From Acinetobacter chengduensis (lineage in GTDB: Bacteria > Pseudomonadota > Gammaproteobacteria > Pseudomonadales > Moraxellaceae): 64,000 bases of DNA. Made by a program: the position numbers and the translations under genes. Below the pieces are notes generated by a model. The model was not told the DNA's origin. It was given only the letters and a program-made list of their open reading frames with translations, and ran no database searches. The DNA is taken from contig NZ_RCHC01000001.1 in assembly GCF_003664645.1 (NCBI RefSeq), forward strand, positions 186,001-250,000, in the 5' to 3' direction. Below are positions 48,515 through 58,040 of this stretch, one piece after another. Numbering within the stretch: position 1 is the stretch's first letter; every line of letters starts with the position of its first letter.

Positions 48515-49420
48515 ATGGAATTACGACACCTTCGCTATTTTATAACCGTTGCTGAAGAATTGAACTTCAGCAAGGCAGCACTCAAACTTTATACAGCTCA
48601 GCCATCGCTCAGCCAACAAATTAAAGACCTTGAAGAAGACGTCGGTGTACAACTACTACACCGTACTAAGCGTAAAGTAGAGCTTACTGAAGAAGGCGCC
48701 GTGTTCTTAGAACAAGCCCGCTTAACTTTGGCACAAGCAGACAAAGCCATTGCGATGGCGCGTCAGGTTTCACAAGCCAAACAGCAGATGCTTCGCATTG
48801 GCTTTGTTCCTGTTGCAGAGATGAAAATCTTTCCTTATGTACTGCCAAACCTACGTGTACAAAACCCTGACCTCAAAATTGAATTACTCAGCTTAAACAA
48901 CGTTGAGCAAATGAAATTATTGAAAAAAGGTGAACTCGATATCACTTTTACCCGTCATAACTTCAATAGTGACGAAATTGAAAGTCAGTTTGTATTGCGT
49001 GAGCCTCTTATTTTCATTTTGCCTAAAGATCATCCTTTGGCAAAATATGAACGAATTCCAGTTAAGGCACTGAATGGCATAGATTTTATTATCCCTGCTG
49101 CCGAGCAGTCTCTCACCTTACATACCGCCATTTTAGACTTCGCCAAAGCCAATAATATTGAATTTAATATTGTGCAAAAAGCCGATAATATTTTGTTTAA
49201 TATCAACTCAATTGGTATGGGATTAGGTTGTACGATTCTACCGGGTTATATCGCACCACTCACCATGAACAACACCGTGATTCGTCCTTTAGACATCGAA
49301 TTACCGTATCTTGATTTGTATGTGAGCTGGCGTAAAAATAGTGAATCTATGGCAGTAAACAAATTTATGGAACTGCTGACACGCGTGTTTTATTTAGATA
49401 TTGCACGTGAACAAAATTAA
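48515..49420 (+). CDS. hcaR: HcaR-like LysR-family activator
   Basis: A 301-residue LysR regulator with the HTH at about 17-40 (LNFSKAALKLYTAQPSLSQQ) followed by DLEEDVGVQLLHRTKRKVEL. It resembles E. coli HcaR throughout, including MLRIGFVPVAEMKIFPYVLP and IGMGLGCTILPGYI. It is divergent from hcaE and should respond to phenylpropionate or cinnamate. There is no MhpR-type regulator for the mhp part, so this protein may control the whole cluster. Terminator at 49451. Confidence 0.88.
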   Translation: MELRHLRYFITVAEELNFSKAALKLYTAQPSLSQQIKDLEEDVGVQLLHRTKRKVELTEEGAVFLEQARLTLAQADKAIAMARQVSQAKQQMLRIGFVPVAEMKIFPYVLPNLRVQNPDLKIELLSLNNVEQMKLLKKGELDITFTRHNFNSDEIESQFVLREPLIFILPKDHPLAKYERIPVKALNGIDFIIPAAEQSLTLHTAILDFAKANNIEFNIVQKADNILFNINSIGMGLGCTILPGYIAPLTMNNTVIRPLDIELPYLDLYVSWRKNSESMAVNKFMELLTRVFYLDIAREQN

Positions 49421-49450
49421 TTTTTTATATAGTTTTACTTAAAAACCATC

Positions 49451-49489
49451 GCACCATTATTTCTTAAATGAATAGTGGTGCTTTTTTTT
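49451..49489 (+). terminator. Rho-independent terminator of hcaR
   Basis: GCACCATTAT (49451-49460) pairs with ATAGTGGTGC (49472-49481, one G-U), followed by eight T residues. Confidence 0.85.
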
Positions 49490-49769
49490 GACTAAATTTG
49501 TCTGCTTTTTATCCCAAATAGACTTAAGTCTTACGCTTTTTATGTATAAAAGCTGTGGTCTTTATGGGAAATAACTTATAAGAAAATGTTTCAACACCTA
49601 TAAACCTAGGATTTTTTAGCCAAATTACAACTTAAGTCTAATACGCTGGTCTAAGACTCAACACATCAATCAGACCTTTTTCTTAGCCAAACCACACAAA
49701 TATATCTCCTGTTGAAGATACTAAGCCCTATAAATGTTACAAATAATGTACTTTTTAAGACCTTCAGCT
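49490..49769. other. AT-rich convergent intergenic region
   Basis: The space between the hcaR terminator and the mhpC terminator has no gene, repeat or clear signal that I can see. Confidence 0.4.
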
Positions 49770-49799
49770 AAAAAAAGAGCGCCGAAGCACTCTTTTTTA
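49770..49799 (-). terminator. Rho-independent terminator of mhpC
   Basis: GAGTGC and GCGCTC (minus strand, one G-U pair) close a TTCG loop at 49777-49792, followed by seven T residues on the minus strand; the plus-strand side also has T's. Confidence 0.85.
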
Positions 49800-49811
49800 T
49801 CTCGTTATGGC

Positions 49812-50672
49812 TTATTTAACGCCATGAACTGCTAAATAGTTTTTAATCACAGTATTAAATTCTGCTGATTTTTCAACTTGAGACCAGTGACCACATTGGC
49901 TGAAAATGTGCGCATCAGCATTTGGAACAACATTTAAAATATCCCAAGTACGTGAAACTGGAATCACAACGTCTTGTGTACCATGAATAAGTAGTACAGG
50001 TACCGTAATGTCTTTCATTTTTTCGAAGTCTAATGGGAATTCAAAACGATCACGGTCACGTGCGCCAACAACATCCATCAAACGGTTTGATGCGTAGTCA
50101 TTTGCAGCAGATGCAAAACGTACTTTTACCAATTCATCAGTAATCAAGTCTTTGTTCACAACAAACATAGACAATGTTTTCTTGATGCCTTCTTCTGTTA
50201 ATACAGGGTTTGCATGTGCTTTAAGTGCAGCAGTTTGTTTCGCACCGCCCGTACCCATAGATACGATACCCAAGATACGCTCAGGATAGTCAAGCGCCAT
50301 TTGGAATGCTAACCAACCACCCAATGAGTTACCCACTAACCATGTTTTTTCAATGCCCAGTGCATCTAAAGTACGTACCGCATGGTCTACCCAAGCACGG
50401 ATACCGTAAGCTGTGTTTGGTGCTACAACTGTTTGGCCATAACCGATGGTATCAATTGCGATACAACGTGCTTGCTCACCAATTTGTGGTAAGTTTAACC
50501 ACCAGTTTGCAGCTGCAGATACACCAGTACCAGAACCGTGTAAAAATAGAATCGGCGTACCTTCACCAATTTCGTGGTAATGGGTTAATTCGCCTTCAGC
50601 AGTTTCAATCCATTTATCTTCTAAACCAAAGAATGAATCTGTTGTGTATTCAGGGATTTGAACTGTGCTCAT
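49812..50672 (-). CDS. mhpC: C-C bond hydrolase MhpC (2-hydroxy-6-oxonona-2,4-dienedioate hydrolase)
   Basis: A 286-residue alpha/beta hydrolase that cleaves the ring-fission product to 2-hydroxypentadienoate plus succinate (from phenylpropionate) or fumarate (from cinnamate). The triad is Ser116 (GNSLGG), Asp234 (GTQDVVIP) and His262 (GHWSQVEKS). Length matches E. coli MhpC (288). ATG 50672 has GAGGAG at 5 bases; a 12-residue longer frame is rejected. The leader contains a strong hairpin at 50699-50729. Alone on the minus strand, downstream of the porin gene and its terminator. Confidence 0.9.
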   Translation of the reverse strand: MSTVQIPEYTTDSFFGLEDKWIETAEGELTHYHEIGEGTPILFLHGSGTGVSAAANWWLNLPQIGEQARCIAIDTIGYGQTVVAPNTAYGIRAWVDHAVRTLDALGIEKTWLVGNSLGGWLAFQMALDYPERILGIVSMGTGGAKQTAALKAHANPVLTEEGIKKTLSMFVVNKDLITDELVKVRFASAANDYASNRLMDVVGARDRDRFEFPLDFEKMKDITVPVLLIHGTQDVVIPVSRTWDILNVVPNADAHIFSQCGHWSQVEKSAEFNTVIKNYLAVHGVK

Positions 50673-50698
50673 ACATACTCCTCGTACAGCATCATACT

Positions 50699-50729
50699 GG
50701 CGTTTCAATCACATCCGGATTTAAACGCC
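50699..50729 (-). promoter_or_regulatory. Hairpin in the mhpC leader
   Basis: GGCGTTT (50699-50705) with AAACGCC (50723-50729), then after one mismatch AATC (50707-50710) with GATT (50718-50721), around a 7-base loop: eleven pairs. It ends 27 nt before the start codon. It could be a DNA operator or an mRNA structure. Confidence 0.5.
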
Positions 50730-50910
50730 TATAAATAAGATATTTTGAGTTTTACCTTTGCATATTACCTGCTATCCGCACGACAACTGATACAAAATTA
50801 CGATCATAAACAATAAATTTAATATAATTTAAATATTTGTTTTTATTATGTTATTTTTATTGAATACCCTTAAAAAGCATCGGGTATTTTTCACTGGAAT
50901 ATCAACGCAT

Positions 50911-50944
50911 AAAAAAGGGCAATCTCTTTTAGGATTGCCCTTTT
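50911..50944 (-). terminator. Rho-independent terminator of the porin gene
   Basis: Minus-strand GGGCAATC and GATTGCCC pair around an 8-base loop (50917-50940), followed by T residues. Confidence 0.9.
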
Positions 50945-50961
50945 GCATTTTAGGCTACAAA

Positions 50962-52230
50962 TTAGAACTTATAAGTATAAGTCGTTGCTACACGGTATTC
51001 TTGTAGGTCTGATTTATAGTCAAAGTTCGCATCAATATACATAGCTTGGAAACCTAGGCCCTTCAATTTACCTTCAGGCACAGTGTAATTTACAATCAGA
51101 TTCAACTCATCAGACTTCTGATCTTTCTTACCGTTGGTTTCAGCGTCTTGGCCCATCATATAAACTGCAGTCGCATTTAAACCTTTAGCACCCAATTCAG
51201 CGAAGTCATAACCATAAGTAAAGCCGAATGATTTTTCATTTTTCGCTGTAAAAGTTGCTACACCCCAGTTCACAAGGTAAGGCTGTGGAACCCAGCCACC
51301 CAATGTAGGGAATGCATTGTCACCAAACATTTGTTGGTAGCCTAAACCTACTGTATGTGCACCATAATTGACTTTTGCACCAACAGATAATGCTTGGTTG
51401 TCGATTTTGCCATACAGTTTGTCACCAGACTCTGAATTGTCAAAGTAACGAACATGGCTATCAAGTTTAGCTTTTTCACCTAATTTTGTTTTGTAGTTTG
51501 CACCTACATAATGTTGGCGATAAATATCTTGAACATCGGCATACCAGTAGCTAGCACCAATTTCAGGCGTAAATTGATGGTCAACACCCGCGATATACAT
51601 ACCGTCAGACGTAGGCCCTAAATCAAAATGACCTTGACCACCATTCGGTAGAACTTTGCCTGGTGCAAATAAGGTCAAGTCACGAAATTGGTTGTCATAA
51701 CGGTTGTTAATGCCATTAATATACGCCAAGGTCAATTTGGTATCTTTAATGTCTTTCGACTCTAACCATGCACCACTATATGTGGTGAGTAATTGACGCG
51801 ATGGATCGAATACCAAGACTGGAGAAACAGGTAATATTTCACCTACTTTCAATTCAGTTTTAGCCACTTTCGCTTTTAATGTCGCGCCTACTTTGCCAAA
51901 TTCATCTTTCGATTTTTGACCATTGTGAGGCAAAATGTAATCTGCTTTGGCATCACGACCGTTCAATTTAAAAGCATGCTGAACCAAAAGGTCTGCACCC
52001 ACTTGAATACCGCCACCAATATCTTGGTAACCTGATTTTGCATCAAGCGTAATACCTTGGCTCCATGAACCCCAGTTATTATTTGGTGTATCTTCAATTT
52101 GACGGTCTAAATAGAAATTTTTAAGTTTCAATTGAACCTGACTGTCGCCAATAAAATCTGCATGAGATGCAGTTGTCCCTAAAGTTGCTGTCGCAGCAAG
52201 TATTGCTATCCATAAGTTTTGACGACGCAT
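50962..52230 (-). CDS. OprD-family outer-membrane porin
   Basis: A 422-residue protein with a signal peptide (1-24, ending SHA) and alternating beta-strand pattern. It starts with the OprD-like LKLKNFYLDRQI and ends in a terminal aromatic Phe (TTYTYKF), as outer-membrane barrels do. OprD-family porins often take up a specific carboxylate. Its position between mhpC and mhpE suggests uptake of phenylpropionate or cinnamate. It stands between two terminators, so it is its own unit. Confidence 0.88.
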   Translation of the reverse strand: MRRQNLWIAILAATATLGTTASHADFIGDSQVQLKLKNFYLDRQIEDTPNNNWGSWSQGITLDAKSGYQDIGGGIQVGADLLVQHAFKLNGRDAKADYILPHNGQKSKDEFGKVGATLKAKVAKTELKVGEILPVSPVLVFDPSRQLLTTYSGAWLESKDIKDTKLTLAYINGINNRYDNQFRDLTLFAPGKVLPNGGQGHFDLGPTSDGMYIAGVDHQFTPEIGASYWYADVQDIYRQHYVGANYKTKLGEKAKLDSHVRYFDNSESGDKLYGKIDNQALSVGAKVNYGAHTVGLGYQQMFGDNAFPTLGGWVPQPYLVNWGVATFTAKNEKSFGFTYGYDFAELGAKGLNATAVYMMGQDAETNGKKDQKSDELNLIVNYTVPEGKLKGLGFQAMYIDANFDYKSDLQEYRVATTYTYKF

Positions 52231-52795
52231 GGCTCTCTTCCTAAATCATCAAATTAAGCTATGGTGCTATCATGCTAAACAATGCGAATTTGAGAAATCA
52301 GACCACAGTATTAAGTTTTTTCGATGAATATATCATCTTGATTGATTGCGTGATTTTGACTGATTTTGTTTAGAGTTTTAAGCAATAACTGTTTTTCACT
52401 TTATTTATCAAATGGTTTAAATAAGTAAATGTTTTATCATAGTTAAAATTATTTTTTATGGTTTTTAAATCAGTTCTAGATTTCACTTATTGCTTTTAAG
52501 TTTAATACATTAAAACATTGTTTGAATTTCTCACTCAGACTTATATTTAAAAAAAATTACATAATATATTAAAACTATCAATATCAGATATTTAGATTAA
52601 AAATAACTCACACTCCAGATCCTGTTTGATAAATGCTTATCCACCATACAATCATCGCAACATCATTGTTCAGGATTCACCCTGCCCCCGCCAGTCACTA
52701 CAAAAGTGCTAGCTCTGCTTTTGCCTAAAATTTATATGATCTAAAAATAAAAAAGCACCCCAAAGGATGCTTTTTTGAATTGCGCTTAAAATAAA
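52231..52795. other. Intergenic region upstream of the porin gene
   Basis: About 565 bp, very AT-rich, holding the porin promoter region and, at 52748-52776, the terminator of the mhpDFE operon. No gene is visible and I found no clear operator. Confidence 0.45.
52748..52776 (-). terminator. Rho-independent terminator of the mhpD-mhpF-mhpE operon
   Basis: Minus-strand GCATCC and GGGTGC (one G-U pair) form a short stem at 52755-52770, followed by T residues. Confidence 0.75.
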
Positions 52796-53815
52796 TTAAG
52801 CTTGTAATTCACGTGCTTTAGACATAGTTAAAGCTAAATCTTCGATCATGTCTTCTTGACCGCCAACCGTACCACGACGACCAAGCTCAAGAAGAATTTC
52901 ACGCGCAGAAACACCATATTTCGCTTCAGCACGTTTAGCAAACAACAAGAATGAAGAGTAAACACCCGCATAACCCAAAGTTGCAGCATCACGATCGGCA
53001 CGGATCGGGTTGTGCATCATTGGAATCACAAGGTCTTCAGCAATGTCTTGTACTTTAAACAAGTCAACGCCCGTTTCCATTTGCATACGGTTCGCAACAG
53101 CAACAAACAACTCAAGTGGTGTGTTACCTGCGCCAGCACCCAAACCAGCAGATGCTAAATCGACACGAATCGCGCCCGCTTCAACAGCAGCAACGGTGTT
53201 CGCCACGCCCATACCCAAGTTATGGTGACCGTGGAAACCGATTTCGATGTTTGAATCTAAGCTTTGACGTAAAGCACCAACACGGTCTTTCACATCTTGC
53301 GGAAGCATATAGCCCGCAGAGTCAGTCACATAGATACAGTTTGCACCGTAAGACACCATCTTTTTCGCTTCTTCTAATAAACGCTCTGGAGAAGCCATGT
53401 GCGCCATCATTAAGAAACCAACAGTGTCCATACCCAACTTACGTGCAGCAGTGATGTGCTGTTCAGAGCAATCGGCTTCTGTTGAATGCGTTGCTACACG
53501 AATCGTAGAAACACCAATCTCATGTGCCATGTGCAAATGATCAACCGTACCAATACCAGGAAGTAACAATGCTGTTACTTTGGCATTTTTCATGCGTGGC
53601 ACAACTGCAGATAAGTATTCTTCATCTGTAGCTGCAGCAAAACCGTAGTTTACAGAGTTACCACCAAGACCATCACCATGTGTTACCTCAATTAAAGGTA
53701 CACCTGCTTCATCCAAAGCAGTTGAAATGGCAATCATTTGCTCAACAGTAGTTTGATGGCGCTGTGGGTGCATACCATCACGTAGTGTCATATCATTAAT
53801 AATCACTTTAGACAT
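52796..53815 (-). CDS. mhpE: 4-hydroxy-2-oxovalerate aldolase
   Basis: A 339-residue DRE-TIM metallolyase that splits 4-hydroxy-2-oxopentanoate to pyruvate and acetaldehyde. The [15 protein letters not shown] motif (metal Asp and catalytic Arg) starts the barrel, and [11 protein letters not shown] holds the metal His pair. It forms a channelling complex with MhpF. ATG 53815 has AAGGAG upstream and leaves a 10-bp gap to mhpF; the longer frame to 53839 overlaps mhpF and is rejected. Confidence 0.95.
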   Translation of the reverse strand: MSKVIINDMTLRDGMHPQRHQTTVEQMIAISTALDEAGVPLIEVTHGDGLGGNSVNYGFAAATDEEYLSAVVPRMKNAKVTALLLPGIGTVDHLHMAHEIGVSTIRVATHSTEADCSEQHITAARKLGMDTVGFLMMAHMASPERLLEEAKKMVSYGANCIYVTDSAGYMLPQDVKDRVGALRQSLDSNIEIGFHGHHNLGMGVANTVAAVEAGAIRVDLASAGLGAGAGNTPLELFVAVANRMQMETGVDLFKVQDIAEDLVIPMMHNPIRADRDAATLGYAGVYSSFLLFAKRAEAKYGVSAREILLELGRRGTVGGQEDMIEDLALTMSKARELQA

Positions 53816-53825
53816 GATGTGCTCC

Positions 53826-54728
53826 TTAAGCTTCAGCAACTTGTGATGCGATTAAACGCTCTGCGAACATTTCTGCAGTACGTGCAGCAGCAGCAGTCAT
53901 AATATCGAGGTTACCCGCATATTTAGGCAAGAAGTCACCTAAGCCTTCTACTTCTAAGAAGATAGAAACACGGTTTCCATCAAAAATAGGACCATTTACC
54001 AGTTTGTAACCTGGTACATATTTTTGAACTTCTTTAAGCATTGCGTGAACAGCTTCAGTAATTGCAGCTTGATCAGGCTCACCTTCAACCAAGCAATGCA
54101 CTGTGTCGCGCATGTACACTGGTGGCTCAGCTGGGTTAATAATAATGATCGCTTTACCTTGTTTTGCGCCGCCGACTTTTTCAATCGCGCTTGCAGTTGT
54201 ACGGGTAAATTCATCAATATTTTTACGTGTACCAGGACCAATAGATTTAGTCGAAGCAGTTGCAATAATTTCGCCATAGTTCACAGGCTGAACACTCGCA
54301 ATCGCAGCAATCATTGGAATAGTTGCTTGACCACCACATGTCACCATGTTCACGTTTGGTACTTCGCCTGCTTCAAGTAAAGCATTCAAGTTCACTGGTG
54401 GTACACAGAATGGACCAATTGCAGCAGGTGTTAAGTCAATCATCAACACGCCAAGTTCATTTAACTTACGGCTGTTTTCAGCATGTACATACGCTGAAGT
54501 TGCATCAAATGCAATTTTGATGTCGTCTGCAATGACGTGAGGAAGTAGACCGTCTACGCCTTCAGCAGTCGTTTTTAAACCCATTTTTGCAGCACGTGCA
54601 AGGCCTTCAGAAGTCGGGTCAATACCTACCATCCAAACTGGCTCTAACCATTCGCTGCGTTGAAGTTTGTAAAGCAAATCAGTACCAATATTACCTGGAC
54701 CGATCATTGCACATTTAATCTTTTTCAT
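53826..54728 (-). CDS. mhpF: Acetaldehyde dehydrogenase (acylating)
   Basis: A 300-residue NAD- and CoA-dependent enzyme turning acetaldehyde into acetyl-CoA. It has [12 protein letters not shown] (8-19) for NAD binding and the catalytic Cys131 in [12 protein letters not shown]. Complex partner of MhpE, which follows 10 bp downstream. Confidence 0.95.
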   Translation of the reverse strand: MKKIKCAMIGPGNIGTDLLYKLQRSEWLEPVWMVGIDPTSEGLARAAKMGLKTTAEGVDGLLPHVIADDIKIAFDATSAYVHAENSRKLNELGVLMIDLTPAAIGPFCVPPVNLNALLEAGEVPNVNMVTCGGQATIPMIAAIASVQPVNYGEIIATASTKSIGPGTRKNIDEFTRTTASAIEKVGGAKQGKAIIIINPAEPPVYMRDTVHCLVEGEPDQAAITEAVHAMLKEVQKYVPGYKLVNGPIFDGNRVSIFLEVEGLGDFLPKYAGNLDIMTAAAARTAEMFAERLIASQVAEA

Positions 54729-54764
54729 TAACGTACTCTCTAAAAATTTTGCTCAGGCAGGTTA

Positions 54765-55562
54765 TTATTCAGCAGCAAATGATGCTGTTACAGAACCAAA
54801 ACCTTCAATTTCAACCACGAATTCGTCACCCGCGTTTGCCACAACCATTGGACCCAGCGCACCTGTTAAAATGATGTCACCAGCCAAAAGTGGACGACCA
54901 CGACGTACCATTTCATCTGCCAACCAAACAGCAGCATTTAATGGATTTGCAAGACATGCTTTACCCACACCTTGAGAGACCACTTCACCTGCGCGAGTCA
55001 TCGTCATTTTGCAATTCACAAGGTCAAGGTTTTCAAGTTTCACAGGACGTGAACCTAAAACATAAGCTGCTGAAGATGCATTATCAGCCACTGTATCAAT
55101 TAACGAAATTTTCCAATTTTCGATACGGCTATCCACCACTTCCACCGCAGGAAGTGCATAGTCTGTAGCGCTAATAATGTCTGCGTAAGTATGTTTTTCT
55201 TTGGTTAAATCTGCTTTGATTACTAAAGCGATTTCAGCTTCAACTTTAGGTTGAATTAAAAGACCTGCTGGGATCGCTTCGCCATCGCCATACGCCATAT
55301 CGGCAAATAACATACCAAAGTCAGGCTGATCTACCCCCAACTGTGCTTGAACTACTTTTGAAGTCAAACCAATTTTACGGCCAGTTAAACGACGACCTTC
55401 AGTCAACGCGCGCTCAGTATTTACTTCCTGAACTGCATACGCAATATCAACATCTGCACTTTCACCGCCAAGTTGTGGACGGATTGGCGCAATCGCCTTT
55501 TTTGATAGTTCAGCTTCACGCAGTGCTAAAGCAACTGACTCAACAACAGCAGAATTCGACAT
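54765..55562 (-). CDS. mhpD: 2-keto-4-pentenoate hydratase
   Basis: A 265-residue hydratase adding water to 2-hydroxypentadienoate to give 4-hydroxy-2-oxopentanoate. Signatures are GRKIGLTSKVVQAQLGVDQPDFG, PKVEAEIALV and VEVVDSRIENW, with TGALGPM near the end. ATG 55562 with AAGGA 8 bases upstream; a seven-residue longer frame is rejected. First gene of the mhpD-mhpF-mhpE unit, 36 bp before mhpF. Confidence 0.94.
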   Translation of the reverse strand: MSNSAVVESVALALREAELSKKAIAPIRPQLGGESADVDIAYAVQEVNTERALTEGRRLTGRKIGLTSKVVQAQLGVDQPDFGMLFADMAYGDGEAIPAGLLIQPKVEAEIALVIKADLTKEKHTYADIISATDYALPAVEVVDSRIENWKISLIDTVADNASSAAYVLGSRPVKLENLDLVNCKMTMTRAGEVVSQGVGKACLANPLNAAVWLADEMVRRGRPLLAGDIILTGALGPMVVANAGDEFVVEIEGFGSVTASFAAE

Positions 55563-55983
55563 CAATGTTTCCTTAAACTGCAAAAATGGGACTTACAGCG
55601 CCATCTGTGAAAAGTCAATTTAAAGCTCATTTTTAAAGTCAATGAACATTAACATGTCCTAACCAACAATAATGTCTGGTAGGTGCTTCAGCAGAGAACG
55701 CTTATATAAATAAACTGGTTTAGAATCGGGATTTTACCCCCCGAGCGCCAATACTTATTTTATTTCTAACAATAGCTAATTCCTATAAATTAACTCGGAT
55801 TTATTATTTAAAAACAAAACTTTAAACTTAAACAATCATCTGCACCTAAAACCTTAGCCAGCTTACGAATTCTGAACAATCCTAAAAAACCCAGCGTATA
55901 CGACTAAAAGACTAGATCATTTGCTGTTTTTTTAATTCTAAGGTTGTCTATTTAAGCGTGAATTTTGCCAAAATGGCGCATAC
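55563..55983. other. Promoter region of the mhpDFE operon
   Basis: About 420 bp with no gene. A small hairpin, TCGGG (55726-55730) with CCCGA (55740-55744), lies about 165 bp upstream of mhpD. No regulator gene is adjacent. Confidence 0.4.
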
Positions 55984-56019
55984 AAAAAGGCGGGAATCGC
56001 TCAGTGTGAGCGCCCGCCT
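55984..56019 (-). terminator. Rho-independent terminator of the HAD phosphatase gene
   Basis: Two stacked perfect stems: AGGCGGG/CCCGCCT (55988-55994, 56013-56019) outside and CGCTCA/TGAGCG inside with a 3-base loop, followed by T residues on the minus strand. Confidence 0.9.
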
Positions 56020-56046
56020 CTTGTGCCTATTTAAAGCAATTTTGAT

Positions 56047-56715
56047 TTAAATCAGCTCGATATCTTGTACTTGTTCCAACAGAAAATCATGTAACTTTCG
56101 TACATCTGAGACAATCGTCAGTGGTGCAAATTGCGATAGCGTTTTCTGATCATGCACACCATAAAGTACCCCAACCCGAGGCATTTGAATGTTTTGCGCC
56201 ATCTGCAAATCATACGAGGTGTCCCCCACCATGATCGCAGCTTCTGCAGCCACACCAGTTTGTTGCAAGATTTCTTGCAACATTAATGGATCAGGTTTGG
56301 ATTTGGTTTCACTGGCCGCACGCGTTGCAATAAACAAATCTTCACTTTTGGTCTGCTGTAACACGCGGTCTAAGCCTTTACGGCTCTTGCCTGTTGCAAC
56401 AGCCAATTGCACCCCTTGCTCTTTTAAATCATGGAGCATGTCGGATACGCCCGAGAACCACGCATCACCTTTTGAGTTCGCGACATAATGGGTTGCATAG
56501 CTTTGTAAAATTTCTTCATGTAATTCAGGTACAGTTGGAAATAAACGCTGTGCGACTTCAGGCAATCCCAAGCCAATAATACTTTTTGCATCTTCTGCGG
56601 TGAGTGGTTGCTGGTACTGTTCAGCTGCAAACATCAGGCTTGCCACAATTTGTCCCACTGAATCAAATAAAGTGCCATCCCAATCAAAAATAATCAGTTC
56701 TACTGGTTTTTTCAT
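56047..56715 (-). CDS. HAD-family hydrolase (phosphoglycolate phosphatase-like)
   Basis: A 222-residue HAD phosphatase with a helical cap. Motif I is FDWDGTLFDS (Asp10, Asp12), motif II is AVATGKS, motif III is KSKPDPLM and motif IV is MVGDTSYDLQMA. It resembles Gph/PGP-type phosphatases. Its location just downstream of rluC on the same strand, 133 bp apart, is conserved in related bacteria. Precise substrate unknown. Confidence 0.88.
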   Translation of the reverse strand: MKKPVELIIFDWDGTLFDSVGQIVASLMFAAEQYQQPLTAEDAKSIIGLGLPEVAQRLFPTVPELHEEILQSYATHYVANSKGDAWFSGVSDMLHDLKEQGVQLAVATGKSRKGLDRVLQQTKSEDLFIATRAASETKSKPDPLMLQEILQQTGVAAEAAIMVGDTSYDLQMAQNIQMPRVGVLYGVHDQKTLSQFAPLTIVSDVRKLHDFLLEQVQDIELI

Positions 56716-56848
56716 ACAATTTTCCTAAATTTGATTCCGCTCAAAACAAGTTATATCTCAGCCCCTCGCAGGAGCTGACTCAGGATAAATAAGACCCAAC
56801 TCGATTTTATACAGCGTACAGCTCCACCAAAGAAAACAACATAAACTA

Positions 56849-57811
56849 TTAATCTTCAGGTGTTGTTGCTGGTTTATCCGCTTTTTGTGCACGAAGCTGT
56901 GCGACTAAGCTTTGCATATCTTCAGGTAATGGTGCTTCAATCGTTGCATAACCTGGAATATCTAAACGCATTGCATGTAGGCATAAACGGCGTGGTTTCG
57001 GGCCTTTATAGTCAGTTTCATGACCATATTTTTCATCACCAACCAAGGGATGACCAATACTCAAACCATGCACACGAATTTGATGGGTACGACCCGACAG
57101 TGGCGAAGCATATACCAACGTTGCGTGCATAAAACGCTCTTGAACGTTCCACTGTGTCTTGGATTCTTTACCTTCTTTCGACACACGGACACGACGTTCG
57201 CCATTTGCCAATTCATAACGAAGTAGTGGCTGATCAATCAACTGCTTATCTAAGCTGACCTGACCTTTTACTACAGCCGCATAGGTTTTCTGAATTTTGT
57301 GCTCACGTAGCATATCTTGTAGGGTTTTCAATACACTACGCTTTTTAGAAATCATGACCAAACCAGATGTATCACGGTCAATACGATGAACCAGCTCCAA
57401 GTACTTTTTACCTGTAGCTGCACGTAAACCTTCAATCAGACCATAGGCCACACCACTGCCACCATGTACAGCAATGCCCGATGGCTTATTAACAACCATC
57501 AAGCCCTCATCTTCATAAATCACACGTGCCAATAAGCTTTGCGCCACTTTATCTGACACAGGCACAGCCGATTCGTCTTTTTGTTCATAACGAATTGGTG
57601 CAACACGAATTTGGTCGCCAATATTTAATTTGGTTTCGGCTTTCACGCGCTTTTTATTTACACGTACTTGGCTTTCACGAATCAAACGATAAATTCGACT
57701 TTTAGGCACGCCTTTGAGGCGTGTAAATAGAAAATTATCAATACGCTGTCCCACTTGATGCTCATCCACTTCAAACCAAGTGACGCTTTGCCATTGCTGT
57801 GTAGAATTCAT
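56849..57811 (-). CDS. rluC: 23S rRNA pseudouridine(955/2504/2580) synthase
   Basis: A 320-residue RluA-family enzyme. It has an N-terminal S4 RNA-binding domain (about 18-75: QRIDNFLFTRLKGVPKSRIYR), then the catalytic LVHRIDRDTSGLVM with Asp145, and SGRTHQIRVH. The S4 domain and its place divergent from rne identify RluC rather than RluA. Confidence 0.94.
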   Translation of the reverse strand: MNSTQQWQSVTWFEVDEHQVGQRIDNFLFTRLKGVPKSRIYRLIRESQVRVNKKRVKAETKLNIGDQIRVAPIRYEQKDESAVPVSDKVAQSLLARVIYEDEGLMVVNKPSGIAVHGGSGVAYGLIEGLRAATGKKYLELVHRIDRDTSGLVMISKKRSVLKTLQDMLREHKIQKTYAAVVKGQVSLDKQLIDQPLLRYELANGERRVRVSKEGKESKTQWNVQERFMHATLVYASPLSGRTHQIRVHGLSIGHPLVGDEKYGHETDYKGPKPRRLCLHAMRLDIPGYATIEAPLPEDMQSLVAQLRAQKADKPATTPED

Positions 57812-58040
57812 ACAATTACTGTGACCTAAAAAAAATACTAAATTTGGTTAAAAACTGATCATTTAGGCTATGCTTTACACAAGAAACATAAGCTTAGCCC
57901 ATAGGCAGATGATGCAAGGTTTGATATAGTCAGCGCACGGAAACCATCGTTGGTGGACAAAAGTTGAATCGTTTCAGTTTACTGAGCATGCTTTTTCAAT
58001 GAAGTGCCCATCTAAATACGCATAGGTCCCAAAAGAATTA
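57812..58040. other. Intergenic region between rluC and the rne leader
   Basis: About 230 bp containing divergent promoter functions. A TATAGT at 57925-57930 and a TATGCT at 57869-57874 are possible -10 elements for rne but neither has a convincing -35. Confidence 0.3.

Noticed and set aside
42943..55562. Recent horizontal transfer of the hca-mhp cluster on a mobile element
   Set aside because: No integrase, transposase, tRNA boundary or direct repeats were seen at either end, and codon style looks like the neighbours.
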